From Candidatus Rokuibacteriota bacterium (GTDB taxonomy: Bacteria > Methylomirabilota > Methylomirabilia > Rokubacteriales > CSP1-6): a stretch of 53,172 bases of DNA. Shown here piece by piece: positions 36,868-44,590 of this stretch (position 1 is the stretch's first letter; each line of letters begins with the position of its first letter). The position numbers and the translations under genes are program-made. The stretch lies in the NCBI GenBank assembly GCA_003220265.1, contig QHRW01000122.1, forward strand, positions 1 to 53,172. The letters run 5' to 3'. The notes under the pieces were generated by a model. The model made no database searches and had not been told where the DNA came from. It was given only the letters and a program-made list of their open reading frames with translations.

Positions 36868-38978
36868 ACCAGCACCGCCTCCAGGGTGATCGGCAGCGTG
36901 CGCAGGCGCCGGCCGGTGGCATGGTACACGGCGTTGGCGATGGCCGGCGCCACGCCGCACAGGCCGATCTCGGCGAGCCCCTTGGCGCCGAGCGGGTTGA
37001 AGCGACGGTCGTCGCCGGGCGCGAACAGCACCTGCAGCTCGCCGATGTCGGCGTTGACGGGCACGAGGTACTCCGCAAAGTTCGCGTTCATCACGCGACC
37101 GAAGCGCGGATCCCAGTCGGCCTGCTCCAGCAGGGCCATGCCGAGGCCGCCCACCATGCCGCCCAGGCACTGACTGCGGGCGGTGGTGGGATTGACGACG
37201 CGCCCGACGTCGTAGGCGCCGACGATGCGCGGCACCCGCACGATGCCGAGATCGACGTCGACGCGGACCTCGGCGAACAGGGCGCCGAAGGCCCAGCTCG
37301 AGAATCGCTTCGACTCGTCGCCCGGCTCGACGTGTGCCGTCGCCTCCATGCGGTCCACGCCGTGCTCGCGCAGCGCCTCCGCATAGGACCGGCCGTTGGC
37401 GGCCCCGAGCTTGGCGCGTACGGCCTCGCAGGCCGCCTGCACGGCCGTGCCCACGCTGGCCATCGTGATCGACCCGCCGTGCACCGGGGCTTTCGGCAGC
37501 GCGGTGTCCCCCAGCTCGAAGCGGACGCGGTCCAGTGGCAGCTCGAGGACGTCGGCGGCCACCTGCGTCATTGCCGTGTAGGTGCCGGGCCCCATGTCGG
37601 AGGCCGCGCTGCGCACGCTTGCCGTGCCGTCGGCGAAGACCGTCGCCGAGGCGGACGCCTCCGACCGGTACGCCGGATAGAGGGCGGTCGCCATCCCGTA
37701 GCCGACCAGCCACGCCCCAGCACGCATCGAGCGCGGCGCCGGCGCGCGCCGGCTCCAGCCGAAGCGCTCGGCCCCCATCCGGTAGCACGCCCGCAGCTCC
37801 TTGCTCGACCACGGCAGGTCGTCTTCCTCGTTGCGCTCGGCGTAATTGGCCAGGCGCAGCTCCAGCGGGTCCATGTCGAGCGCGACCGCGAGCTCGTCCA
37901 TGGCGCACTCGAGGGCGAAGAGGCCGGTGGCCACGCCGGGCGCCCGCATATGGGTCGGCGTGTTGACGTCCATCTCGACGAGCCGGTAGCGCGTGAGCAC
38001 GTTCGGGCAGGCGTAGGTCACGCGCGCCGGCGACAGCGTCTCCTCCGTGTGCTCCTCGTAGGCGGACGTCTGCGCCGTCGCCTCGTGAATCAGCGCGGTG
38101 AGCCGGCCGTCGCGGCGGGCGCCCAGCGCGACGCGCTGCTCGGTGTGGGGACGGAAGCCGACGGAGGTGTAGAGCTCGCGGCGCGTCAGCTCCACGCGCA
38201 CGGGCCGGCCGACCAGGCGCGCGGCCAGCGCGGCGATCGTCACATGCGGCCATGTCCGCAGCCCGGAGCCGAAGGCCCCGCCGACGTAGGGGCAGATCAC
38301 GCGCACGTGATCGTCGGGGAGGCCGAAGACGTGGGCGATCTCGACCGCGTCGTTGTTGACCCACTGCGTCTTGTCCCACAGCGTGAGGCGCTCGCCCTCC
38401 CAGAGCGCCACCGTGGCGTGCGGCTCCATCGCGTTGTGGTGCTCGCGCGGATGGACGTAGACCGCGTCCACCGTGACGGCGGCGTTGCCCAGCGCCTGCA
38501 CCGCCGCCCCGCGTCGCGTTTCACCGCCCCCCGCCTTCGGCGCGCGGCGGCGCCCGCCCTCGAACGTCGTCGTCGCTGCCTGCGCGGCGTACGTCACGCC
38601 CACGAGGGCGGCGGCGTGGCGCGCCTGGGCGAGCGTGTCCGCCACCACCGCGGCGATCGGCTGGCCGCTGAAGCGGACCTCCGGCCCCTGGAAGACCCGC
38701 AGCGGCTCGCCCACGGAGGGATCGACCTCGGGACGCTCGTCGAACGGCCGGTACGGCAGGCGTGGAGCGTTGAGATGCGTGATGACGGCACGCACGCCCG
38801 CGGCCTTCTGGGCGGCGCGCGTGTCGAGCGCCGCGATGCGTCCCTTCGGCACGGTGCTCCCGACCAGCGCCACGTGCAGCACGTCCACCGGCGCGAACTC
38901 GGCCGCGTACCGGGCCGCGCCCGTGACCTTCGCGGGGCCGTCCACGCGGCTCACCGGGCGGCCGATGCTTCCGCTCAT
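36864..38978 (-). CDS. Molybdenum hydroxylase large subunit (xanthine dehydrogenase family, PaoC-like)
   Basis: 704 residues. Molybdopterin-binding domains with VGGAFGSGLRTWPH near 225, MRAPG near 330, GPGTYTAMTQVAADVLEL near 440, and the C-terminal GAKGLAEIGLCG with the catalytic glutamate. Together with the FAD and 2Fe-2S subunits it forms a heterotrimer that hydroxylates aldehydes or N-heterocycles. The length is like PaoC rather than the larger CoxL or XdhB proteins. ATGA overlaps on both sides. Confidence 0.9.
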   Translation of the reverse strand: MSGSIGRPVSRVDGPAKVTGAARYAAEFAPVDVLHVALVGSTVPKGRIAALDTRAAQKAAGVRAVITHLNAPRLPYRPFDERPEVDPSVGEPLRVFQGPEVRFSGQPIAAVVADTLAQARHAAALVGVTYAAQAATTTFEGGRRRAPKAGGGETRRGAAVQALGNAAVTVDAVYVHPREHHNAMEPHATVALWEGERLTLWDKTQWVNNDAVEIAHVFGLPDDHVRVICPYVGGAFGSGLRTWPHVTIAALAARLVGRPVRVELTRRELYTSVGFRPHTEQRVALGARRDGRLTALIHEATAQTSAYEEHTEETLSPARVTYACPNVLTRYRLVEMDVNTPTHMRAPGVATGLFALECAMDELAVALDMDPLELRLANYAERNEEDDLPWSSKELRACYRMGAERFGWSRRAPAPRSMRAGAWLVGYGMATALYPAYRSEASASATVFADGTASVRSAASDMGPGTYTAMTQVAADVLELPLDRVRFELGDTALPKAPVHGGSITMASVGTAVQAACEAVRAKLGAANGRSYAEALREHGVDRMEATAHVEPGDESKRFSSWAFGALFAEVRVDVDLGIVRVPRIVGAYDVGRVVNPTTARSQCLGGMVGGLGMALLEQADWDPRFGRVMNANFAEYLVPVNADIGELQVLFAPGDDRRFNPLGAKGLAEIGLCGVAPAIANAVYHATGRRLRTLPITLEAVLV

Positions 38979-39958
38979 GCGAGCCCTCCCACGGTGCGCA
39001 GCGCGCGCTCGACGGTGCGCGGCAGCAGCGCCACCTTGAAGGCGTTCCGCCCGCGCGGCTCGGCGCCGTCGCTCGACGTCCGGGCGGCCTCGTGAATGAC
39101 GTCGGCGCTGAGCGGGCGGCCCACGAGCGCCTCCTCGACGTGGCGCAGGCGCCACGGGACGGTGGCGACGCCGCCGACCGCCACGCGCGCCGCGCGGATC
39201 GTCCCGCCGTCCACCTCGAGCCCGACGGCGGCGGAGGCCAGGGCGAACTCGAAGCTCGCCCGGTCGCGGACCTTGAGGTAGTGCGAGCGCCGCGCGGCCG
39301 CGCCGGCGGGAATCGTCACGGCCGTGATGAGGTCGCCGGGCTCCAGCACGGTCTCGAGGTGCGGGGCGTCGCCGGGCACCCGGTGCAGCCGCTCCACCGG
39401 GATCGTGCGCTCGCCGCGCGTACCGTCGATGTGCACGTCGGCATCGAGCGCGACGAGCGCGACGGCGAGATCGCCGGGATATGTCGCGATGCAGTGCACG
39501 CTGCCGCCGAGAATCGCGTTGAGCCGGTTCTCGCCGTCGAGCGCCGGGCAGCCCGTGCCCGGCGCGCGCCGGTTGCACGGTGTCGCGACGTCGCGGAAGT
39601 AGAGACAGCGGGTGCGCTGCAGCAGATTGCCGCCGATGCTCGCCATGTTGCGCACCTGCGGCGAGGCGCTGGCCAGCAGCGCCTCGGCCACCATGGGAAA
39701 CTCGGCCCGGATGCGGGGATCGTCGGCCACGTCGGCCATGCGCGCCAGCGCGCCGAGGCGCGCGCCCTTCGGCCCCACCTCGATGGCCGTCATCGGCAGC
39801 CGGTTGATGTCGATCAGCTCGGACGGCGAGCGGACGCCGTCCTGCAGCAGCTGCAGCATGTCGGTGCCGCCCGCGATGAACTCGGCGTCACGTCGCTGGG
39901 CCACGTGCCGGATGGCCGCCGGCGCACTCGCCGCCGCTGCGTAGGCGAAGGGCACCAT
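38975..39958 (-). CDS. Molybdenum hydroxylase FAD subunit (PaoB-like)
   Basis: 327 residues. FAD-binding AGGTDMLQLL near 29-38 and ASIGGNLLQRTRC near 106-118. Cysteines C118, C128, C137 and C156 resemble the extra 4Fe-4S site of the E. coli PaoB subunit, which distinguishes this group from plain xanthine dehydrogenases. Begins four bases after the 2Fe-2S gene and ends in an ATGA overlap with the large subunit. Confidence 0.9.
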   Translation of the reverse strand: MVPFAYAAAASAPAAIRHVAQRRDAEFIAGGTDMLQLLQDGVRSPSELIDINRLPMTAIEVGPKGARLGALARMADVADDPRIRAEFPMVAEALLASASPQVRNMASIGGNLLQRTRCLYFRDVATPCNRRAPGTGCPALDGENRLNAILGGSVHCIATYPGDLAVALVALDADVHIDGTRGERTIPVERLHRVPGDAPHLETVLEPGDLITAVTIPAGAAARRSHYLKVRDRASFEFALASAAVGLEVDGGTIRAARVAVGGVATVPWRLRHVEEALVGRPLSADVIHEAARTSSDGAEPRGRNAFKVALLPRTVERALRTVGGLA

Positions 39959-39962
39959 GGGC

Positions 39963-40451
39963 TCAGGCGGCGCGGTCGGCCGCCTGCCGGATGGCGGCGA
40001 CGATGTTGGTGTAAGCCCCGCAGCGGCAGAGGTTGCCGCTCATGAACTCGCGGATCTCGTCGTCCGATCCCGTGCGCCCTTCGCGCAGCAGCGCGACCGC
40101 CGACATGATCTGCCCCGGCGTGCAGTAGCCGCACTGCAGGCCGTCGTGCTCCACGAAGGCGGCCTGCACGGGATGGAGCGCGCCGTCGGCCGCCAGCCCC
40201 TCGATCGTGACGATCTCGGCGCCCGCCTGCATCGCGGCCAGCGTCAGGCAAGCCTTGATGCGCCGGCCGTCGCGCAGGACGGTGCAGGCGCCGCACTGCC
40301 CCAGCTCGCAGCCCTTCTTGGTGCCGGTGAGGTGCAGGTGGTCGCGGAGCGCGTCGAGCAGCGTCGTCCGCGCGTCGAGCGTCAGCGGACGCTCCGCGCC
40401 GTTGACGCGGAGGGTGAGCTCGATGTCGCGCCGTGGCCTCGGAAGCTCCAT
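39963..40451 (-). CDS. Molybdenum hydroxylase 2Fe-2S subunit (PaoA-like)
   Basis: 162 residues from ATG 40451. First cluster ligands C48, C53, C56, C68 (plant ferredoxin type) and second cluster ligands C107, C110, C142, C144. Passes electrons from the molybdenum site to FAD. No Tat signal is seen, so the enzyme is probably cytoplasmic, unlike E. coli PaoA. The ATG overlaps the stop of a DsbA-like remnant as TGATG. Confidence 0.92.
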   Translation of the reverse strand: MELPRPRRDIELTLRVNGAERPLTLDARTTLLDALRDHLHLTGTKKGCELGQCGACTVLRDGRRIKACLTLAAMQAGAEIVTIEGLAADGALHPVQAAFVEHDGLQCGYCTPGQIMSAVALLREGRTGSDDEIREFMSGNLCRCGAYTNIVAAIRQAADRAA

Positions 40452-40582
40452 CACGCCGACAGCCGCGCGGCGGTGACGAAGAACGTCGGCGTGCCGTTGA
40501 CGCCGCCGCGCACGATGTTGGCCGGGTGCCGGCGGAACCCCGGCAGCACCTCGTTGTGGAAGTCGGCGAGCGACAGGGTCAT
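40451..40582 (-). pseudogene. Remnant of a DsbA-family oxidoreductase (C-terminal end)
   Basis: 43 codons from ATG 40582. The segment LADFHNEVLPGFRRHPANIVRGGVNGTPTFFV matches only the last strand region of DsbA-like thioredoxin-fold proteins (VRGGVNGTPTFFV with the cis-proline). The CxxC active site and helical domain are absent and not found upstream. A GGGGGAG sequence precedes the ATG and the stop couples to the 2Fe-2S subunit, so the piece may survive as a translated leader. Confidence 0.5.
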
Positions 40583-40694
40583 GACTCCCCCCGATGGTGC
40601 AACCCGGGTACCGGCCAGATGCGCTCGTGCGCCTTCAGGCGGCATATAGCTGTCGGCCCGCACGTTCCCGTTTGCTCGGCGCGCCGGTTGCACC

Positions 40695-40862
40695 ATGAAC
40701 GGGCTCGTGGAGCTCCGGGAGACGCTCGACGTCCCCGGACTGGCCGAGAACTGCTGGATCGGCGCCTACTCGGTCGTCTTCGGCATCCTGCGCGTCGCCC
40801 TGGCGTTTCGCCTCCGGGGCCAGCGGCGCCAGGACCACATGCCCGTGGCCCGGGCGGCCTGA
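40695..40862 (+). pseudogene. Remnant of an HdeD/DUF308-type membrane protein (C-terminal end)
   Basis: 55 codons. WIGAYSVVFGILRVALAFRLRG resembles the final helix and basic tail of HdeD-like proteins; the preceding five or six helices are missing and no matching frame is seen upstream on the plus strand. Apparently a truncated relic between the DsbA relic and the CMD-like gene. Confidence 0.45.
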
Positions 40863-40868
40863 CCGAGG

Positions 40869-40891
40869 GCGCGCCGGCTCAGCCGGCGCGC
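40869..40891. terminator. Perfect hairpin between convergent ends
   Basis: GCGCGCCGGC (40869-40878), TCA loop, GCCGGCGCGC (40882-40891): a 10-bp perfect stem. The loop is the TGA stop of the minus-strand CMD-like gene, and the hairpin begins seven bases after the stop of the plus-strand HdeD relic. No T-run follows on either strand. It may still act as a bidirectional terminator or protect the 3' end. Confidence 0.5.
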
Positions 40892-41136
40892 TCCGTCCAC
40901 ACGCTCAGGATATCCGCGTGCGCCTTGGCCGCGTTGGCCCGGATCGCGAACGAGATGGCCTCGCGCACCTCGTCCTCGCTGGCTCCGCTGTTCCTGGCAC
41001 CTGCCAGGTCGCGCTTGGCTCAGTGGGTGTTGCCGACCGCGAGGTTCGCGGCCAGGTAGCAGAGGAACGCGGTCTTGGGATCGAGCGCGCCTTTCTTATA
41101 CTTCCAGGATGCGATCACCTTCTCTTCGAGCGCCAT
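40879..41136 (-). CDS. AhpD/carboxymuconolactone decarboxylase-like protein with in-frame TGA (candidate selenoprotein)
   Basis: 86 codons from ATG 41136 (GGAGG upstream) to TGA 40879-40881, interrupted once by TGA at codon 39 (41020-41022). Both halves have CMD character: KTAFLCYLAANLAVGNTH before the TGA and GASEDEVREAISFAIR after it. The TGA falls where the family has the second Cys of CxxC, while the first Cys is Asn and the usual His is Asp. A perfect 6-bp hairpin follows 11 bases downstream. Either Sec is inserted, giving an 85-residue peroxidase-like protein, or this is a nonsense pseudogene; relics next door favour caution. Downstream of and co-directional with the alpha/beta hydrolase. 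Confidence 0.55.
40993..41008 (-). promoter_or_regulatory. SECIS-like hairpin after the in-frame TGA
   Basis: On the minus strand CCTGGC-AGGT-GCCAGG forms a perfect 6-bp stem with a four-base loop containing GG. The stem starts 11 bases and the loop 17 bases after the TGA. Bacterial SECIS elements are described as short stems with a G in the first two loop positions about 16-37 bases after UGA. Codons +6 and +7 are GCA GGT, as I recall them in E. coli fdhF. GCA, GGT and AGG are rare in this genome, so the hairpin overrides normal codon choice. Confidence 0.5.
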
Positions 41137-41161
41137 GCTCGTCTTTCCCTCCTGTTTGGCG

Positions 41162-41866
41162 TTACTTACCCATGAGGATTTTGGCGATGTCGCCGGGGGC
41201 GGTGATCATTGCGTCGTGGCCGGTCTTGACGTCGTGGAACGTCCACTTGCGGTCGTCGCGCAGCCGCTCGGCGAACTGGTCGAACGCGCCCATCGCGGGC
41301 TTCGAGCAGTAGACGTACGTACGCTTGAGCTTGTCGCCGCCGGCCGCCGGCAGCGGCTGCTCGAACGTGCCCAGCGGCTGCGGCACCAGGTGCTTGGTGA
41401 GCCACTCGGTGTCGCGCTGGCTGGTGACGCCGAACCGCTCGGGCGGAAACGGCGGCAGCTTCCAGCCCTCGCCATGGGCGGAGGCGGCCTCCCGCATCGC
41501 GGCCGCACGGTCGCCGACGTAGTCCAGCAGCGACTTGCCGACTTCCGGCACGAACGCGTCGAGGTAGACCAGGTGACCGATCCGCGCGGCGACCCGGGCG
41601 GCGGCGCCGGTGATGACGAAGCCGGCGTAAGAGTGGCCGACGAGCGTGACCTGCCGCAGCTCCTCCGCCTCGAGCATCGCGACCAGATCCTGGATGTGCA
41701 GCTCGAGATCGACCTCGGGCCGCGCCAGGTGGGCGCGCTCGCCGAGACCGGTCAAGGTCGGTGTGTAGACCTCGTGGCCGGCGTCGCGCAGCAGGCGGGC
41801 CACCTTGGCCCAGCACCAGCCGCCGTGCCAGGCGCCATGAACGAGGACGAACTTCTCGATCGCCAT
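41162..41866 (-). CDS. Alpha/beta hydrolase (plant esterase/SABP2-like branch)
   Basis: 234 residues. Opening FVLVHGAWHGGWCW with the oxyanion hole, nucleophile serine in GHSYAG near 79, and histidine in KTGHDAM near the end. This branch covers esterases of small aromatic or aliphatic esters. ATG 41866 follows GGAGGAG. Ends 25 bases before the CMD-like gene on the same strand and starts 10 bases after gamma-glutamyltransferase, so all three may share a transcript. Confidence 0.87.
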   Translation of the reverse strand: MAIEKFVLVHGAWHGGWCWAKVARLLRDAGHEVYTPTLTGLGERAHLARPEVDLELHIQDLVAMLEAEELRQVTLVGHSYAGFVITGAAARVAARIGHLVYLDAFVPEVGKSLLDYVGDRAAAMREAASAHGEGWKLPPFPPERFGVTSQRDTEWLTKHLVPQPLGTFEQPLPAAGGDKLKRTYVYCSKPAMGAFDQFAERLRDDRKWTFHDVKTGHDAMITAPGDIAKILMGK

Positions 41867-41876
41867 GCTCCTCCTC

Positions 41877-43526
41877 TCAGTATCCGGCCGCCGAGGCGGC
41901 GCTGTACTGCTCGCACCCGGCCTCCAGGCCGCGCGCGGTCAGCCGGATCGCCACCGGGCGCGCGAAGTTCAACGTGGAGTACGACTCGTCCTTGGGCGCG
42001 ACCGTGTGGCCCTTCTTGGCCAGCCCCGCCAGCGCCTTGTCCCCGACCCGCGTGCTCACCAGGACCTCGGCGCCCTCGGTGTGGACGCGCGGCGCCTCGA
42101 CGGCGGCCTGGGCCGTCGCCCTGCCGTCGACGAGGTTGGCGATCACCTGGGGGATCGCCGAGATGATGCCGCGGCCGCCGGGGGCGCCCACGGTGAAGGC
42201 CGGCGCGCCGCGACGGAAGCCGAGCGCGGGCACCATGTTGACGAGGCCGCGCTTGCCGGAGGCGACGGAGTTGGCCTTGCCCGGCTCGGGGTCGAACCAG
42301 ATCATCCCGTTGTTCAGCAGGATGCCGGTGCCGGGCACGACCACGCGCGAGCCCCACAGCGACACCGCCGTGTTGGTGAGCGACACCATGTTGCGCTGCT
42401 TGTCGACGACTGACAGATGCGTCGTGCACTCCTCGCTCGCGCGCGGGGGCTTCGTGCGCCCCGGCTTGCTGCGCCGGATCTCCGCGGCGGCGCCGCGCGC
42501 GTGCTCCGTGGAGACGAGGCGCTCCCACGGCGCCTTCACCATCGCGGGATCGCCCAGGTACTCGAAGCGATCGCGGAAGCCCCGCGCGATGGCGCTGGCG
42601 CGCAGGTGCAGACCCTCCACGCTCTGCCAGCCGACGCGCGCGGACGCGAACTGCCCCAGGATGTTCAGGATCTCGAGCGCGGTGACGCCGCCCGTCGCGC
42701 CCGGCGAGAAGGCCAGGTCCACGTCGCGATAACGCCCGTGCAGCGCCGGCTCCACGATGACGCGGTAGCCGGCCAGGTCCTCGCGCCGGATGAGGCCGGC
42801 GTGGGCGGCCATGTCGTCCACGATGGCCTGCGCGATGGCGCCGCGATAGAACGCGTCCGGCCCGTCCTTGGCGATCAGCTCCAGGCTGCGCGCGAGATCG
42901 GGATAGCGCACGCGATCTGCCGCGAGCATGCCCGCCGGCCGATGGATCCACGCGCCGTCGCGCAGGTAATTCTTCGCCGTCACCGGGTACGCCGAGAGCT
43001 CCTGCACGAACTTGGCGTGGTTGAGGGCGAGATACCAGTCGGTCTCGAAGCCGTCGCGGGCCAGCGCGATGGCCGGGGCCAAGACGTCGCGCAACGTCAT
43101 CGTGCCGTAGCGCTCCAGGGCCAGGGACAGGCCGGCGACGGACCCGGGCACGGCGACGGCGCGGTGGCCGTGCTCGTTGGCGGCATTCTCCGTGCGCGGC
43201 CACGCGAAGAGGCCGTCCGAGACGCCGCCGACGATCTTGTAGATCGTCTCGTGCGCGGCCAGGGGGGCCACGCCGTTGAAGTTGAGCGCGACGGTCTCGC
43301 CGCGCTTGGCCAGGTGGACGAGCATCGTGCCGGAGCCGGCGATGGTGGACATGAACGGCTCCACCACCGTCATCGCGAAGGCGGTGGCCACGGCGGCGTC
43401 CACGGCGTTGCCGCCGCGGGCGAGGATGGCGGCGCCCACCTCGGCGCCGCGCGGATGCTCGGCGGCCACCATGGCGTGGGCGGCGAGCGGCGTGTGCTTG
43501 GTGACGACGACACGTGAGCGGATCAT
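41877..43526 (-). CDS. Gamma-glutamyltransferase family protein
   Basis: 549 residues. Family opening HPRGAEVGAAILARGGNAVDAAVA, the autoprocessing and nucleophile threonine T368 in CTTHLSVVD, and GGRGI near 460. GGTs self-cleave into two chains and transfer or hydrolyse gamma-glutamyl groups. There is no signal peptide, so this one is probably cytoplasmic and may have a non-glutathione substrate. Single ATG at 43526. Confidence 0.9.
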   Translation of the reverse strand: MIRSRVVVTKHTPLAAHAMVAAEHPRGAEVGAAILARGGNAVDAAVATAFAMTVVEPFMSTIAGSGTMLVHLAKRGETVALNFNGVAPLAAHETIYKIVGGVSDGLFAWPRTENAANEHGHRAVAVPGSVAGLSLALERYGTMTLRDVLAPAIALARDGFETDWYLALNHAKFVQELSAYPVTAKNYLRDGAWIHRPAGMLAADRVRYPDLARSLELIAKDGPDAFYRGAIAQAIVDDMAAHAGLIRREDLAGYRVIVEPALHGRYRDVDLAFSPGATGGVTALEILNILGQFASARVGWQSVEGLHLRASAIARGFRDRFEYLGDPAMVKAPWERLVSTEHARGAAAEIRRSKPGRTKPPRASEECTTHLSVVDKQRNMVSLTNTAVSLWGSRVVVPGTGILLNNGMIWFDPEPGKANSVASGKRGLVNMVPALGFRRGAPAFTVGAPGGRGIISAIPQVIANLVDGRATAQAAVEAPRVHTEGAEVLVSTRVGDKALAGLAKKGHTVAPKDESYSTLNFARPVAIRLTARGLEAGCEQYSAASAAGY

Positions 43527-43539
43527 GGGGCCTCCGGAG

Positions 43540-44079
43540 TTACTTGGGTGGGGCGACGTACTGCGTGATGTCGACGAGACGCGGACCGGCGAAGAACAGG
43601 TTCCACCCGAGCGGGTAGATCCACACCTCGGTGGCGTTGCCCTGGATGGCCGGCCAGTAGCGGCGCGCGAGCTGCTGCATGTGGTTCTGGTCCAGGCTGA
43701 CCGCCATGGGGGCGTCGAGCAGGATGAGGATCTGGTCCTTGTCCATGCCGACGGCGGACTGGCGCAGGAAGCGGAAGGTGGAGACGTCAAGGGCGTTGGC
43801 CTTCTCGGGATGCTCGCGCAGGTAGGCGCCGATCCGCTGCTCGATCTGCTCGTCCCACTGCCGCCGCTCCTCGAAGCTCGGCTCGCGCCCGTTCTGCGTG
43901 AGCATGCGCAGGTTGAACATCTGCTGCGCGGTCGGCCCCTGCGTGCTGCGCTGCTCGACCTCGCGCTGCTTGGCCAGGAACCCGCACGCGCCGAGCAGGA
44001 GGACGCACGCGACGACGAGCGGGGCGAGTATCGGGAGGACACACCGGGCGCCGGGCCGAGACGTCACGCGCGCCAGCAT
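43540..44079 (-). CDS. Putative lipoprotein of unknown function
   Basis: 179 residues with a basic N-terminus, hydrophobic stretch about 14-30 and lipobox LLGAC with C32, so the mature protein is probably membrane-anchored by lipid. The rest is charged and helical, then has ILILLDAPMAVSLDQ and a C-terminal WIYPLGWNLFFAGPRLVDITQYV, resembling small outer-membrane assembly-type lipoproteins. No family assigned. Confidence 0.65.
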   Translation of the reverse strand: MLARVTSRPGARCVLPILAPLVVACVLLLGACGFLAKQREVEQRSTQGPTAQQMFNLRMLTQNGREPSFEERRQWDEQIEQRIGAYLREHPEKANALDVSTFRFLRQSAVGMDKDQILILLDAPMAVSLDQNHMQQLARRYWPAIQGNATEVWIYPLGWNLFFAGPRLVDITQYVAPPK

Positions 44080-44119
44080 AACAGACCCCCCGGCTACGCC
44101 GGCAACGCTGCCGGCCGGG

Positions 44120-44590
44120 TCACTCGAGGATGGGCGCCCGGTCCGGCCGGTCGCGGGCGGCGAGGTACAAGCGCACCGTCTCGCCGTGGTCGAAGGCCAG
44201 CGAGTCGAGCGCGGGCAGCCGCTCGATCGGGATCCATTCCACGGCCGTCGACTCCGAATCGGGCGTGCCCACCTGCGCGAGCGGCTCGATCACGAATTCG
44301 ACCGCGACGTTCTGCCGATCCTCCCTCGGCCGGTCCGGGCGCGAGTTGATGCGGAACAGCCGGCGGACTTCACCCGTCCAGCCTGTTTCCTCCCGCAGCT
44401 CGCGGAGAACGCCGTCGACGAGCCGCTCGTCGCGGTCCAGGAACCCGCCCGGCAAGCCCCACCTGCCGCCCTCGCTGAGATGCGGCGCCCGCCGCACGAG
44501 CAGGAGCGCGCCCACCCGCTCGACGATGGCGTGCACGACCACGTGCCGCAGCCGCGCGGCGTGTCCGTCCTCGAACGTGCAGGTGATCAT
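44120..44590 (-). CDS. NUDIX hydrolase
   Basis: 156 residues. Complete NUDIX box G-GFLDRD-E-RLVDGVL-RELREETGW near 48-71. ATG 44590 overlaps the helicase stop as ATGA. It likely hydrolyses a nucleotide derivative; coupling to an RNA helicase is suggestive of RNA or nucleotide metabolism but unproven. Confidence 0.87.
   Translation of the reverse strand: MITCTFEDGHAARLRHVVVHAIVERVGALLLVRRAPHLSEGGRWGLPGGFLDRDERLVDGVLRELREETGWTGEVRRLFRINSRPDRPREDRQNVAVEFVIEPLAQVGTPDSESTAVEWIPIERLPALDSLAFDHGETVRLYLAARDRPDRAPILE

Noticed and set aside
36412..38379. Apparent fusion of a long Arg-rich N-terminus to TrxC
   Set aside because: The upstream part is the molybdenum subunit read in the wrong frame; the true TrxC starts at 36867 in an ATGA overlap.
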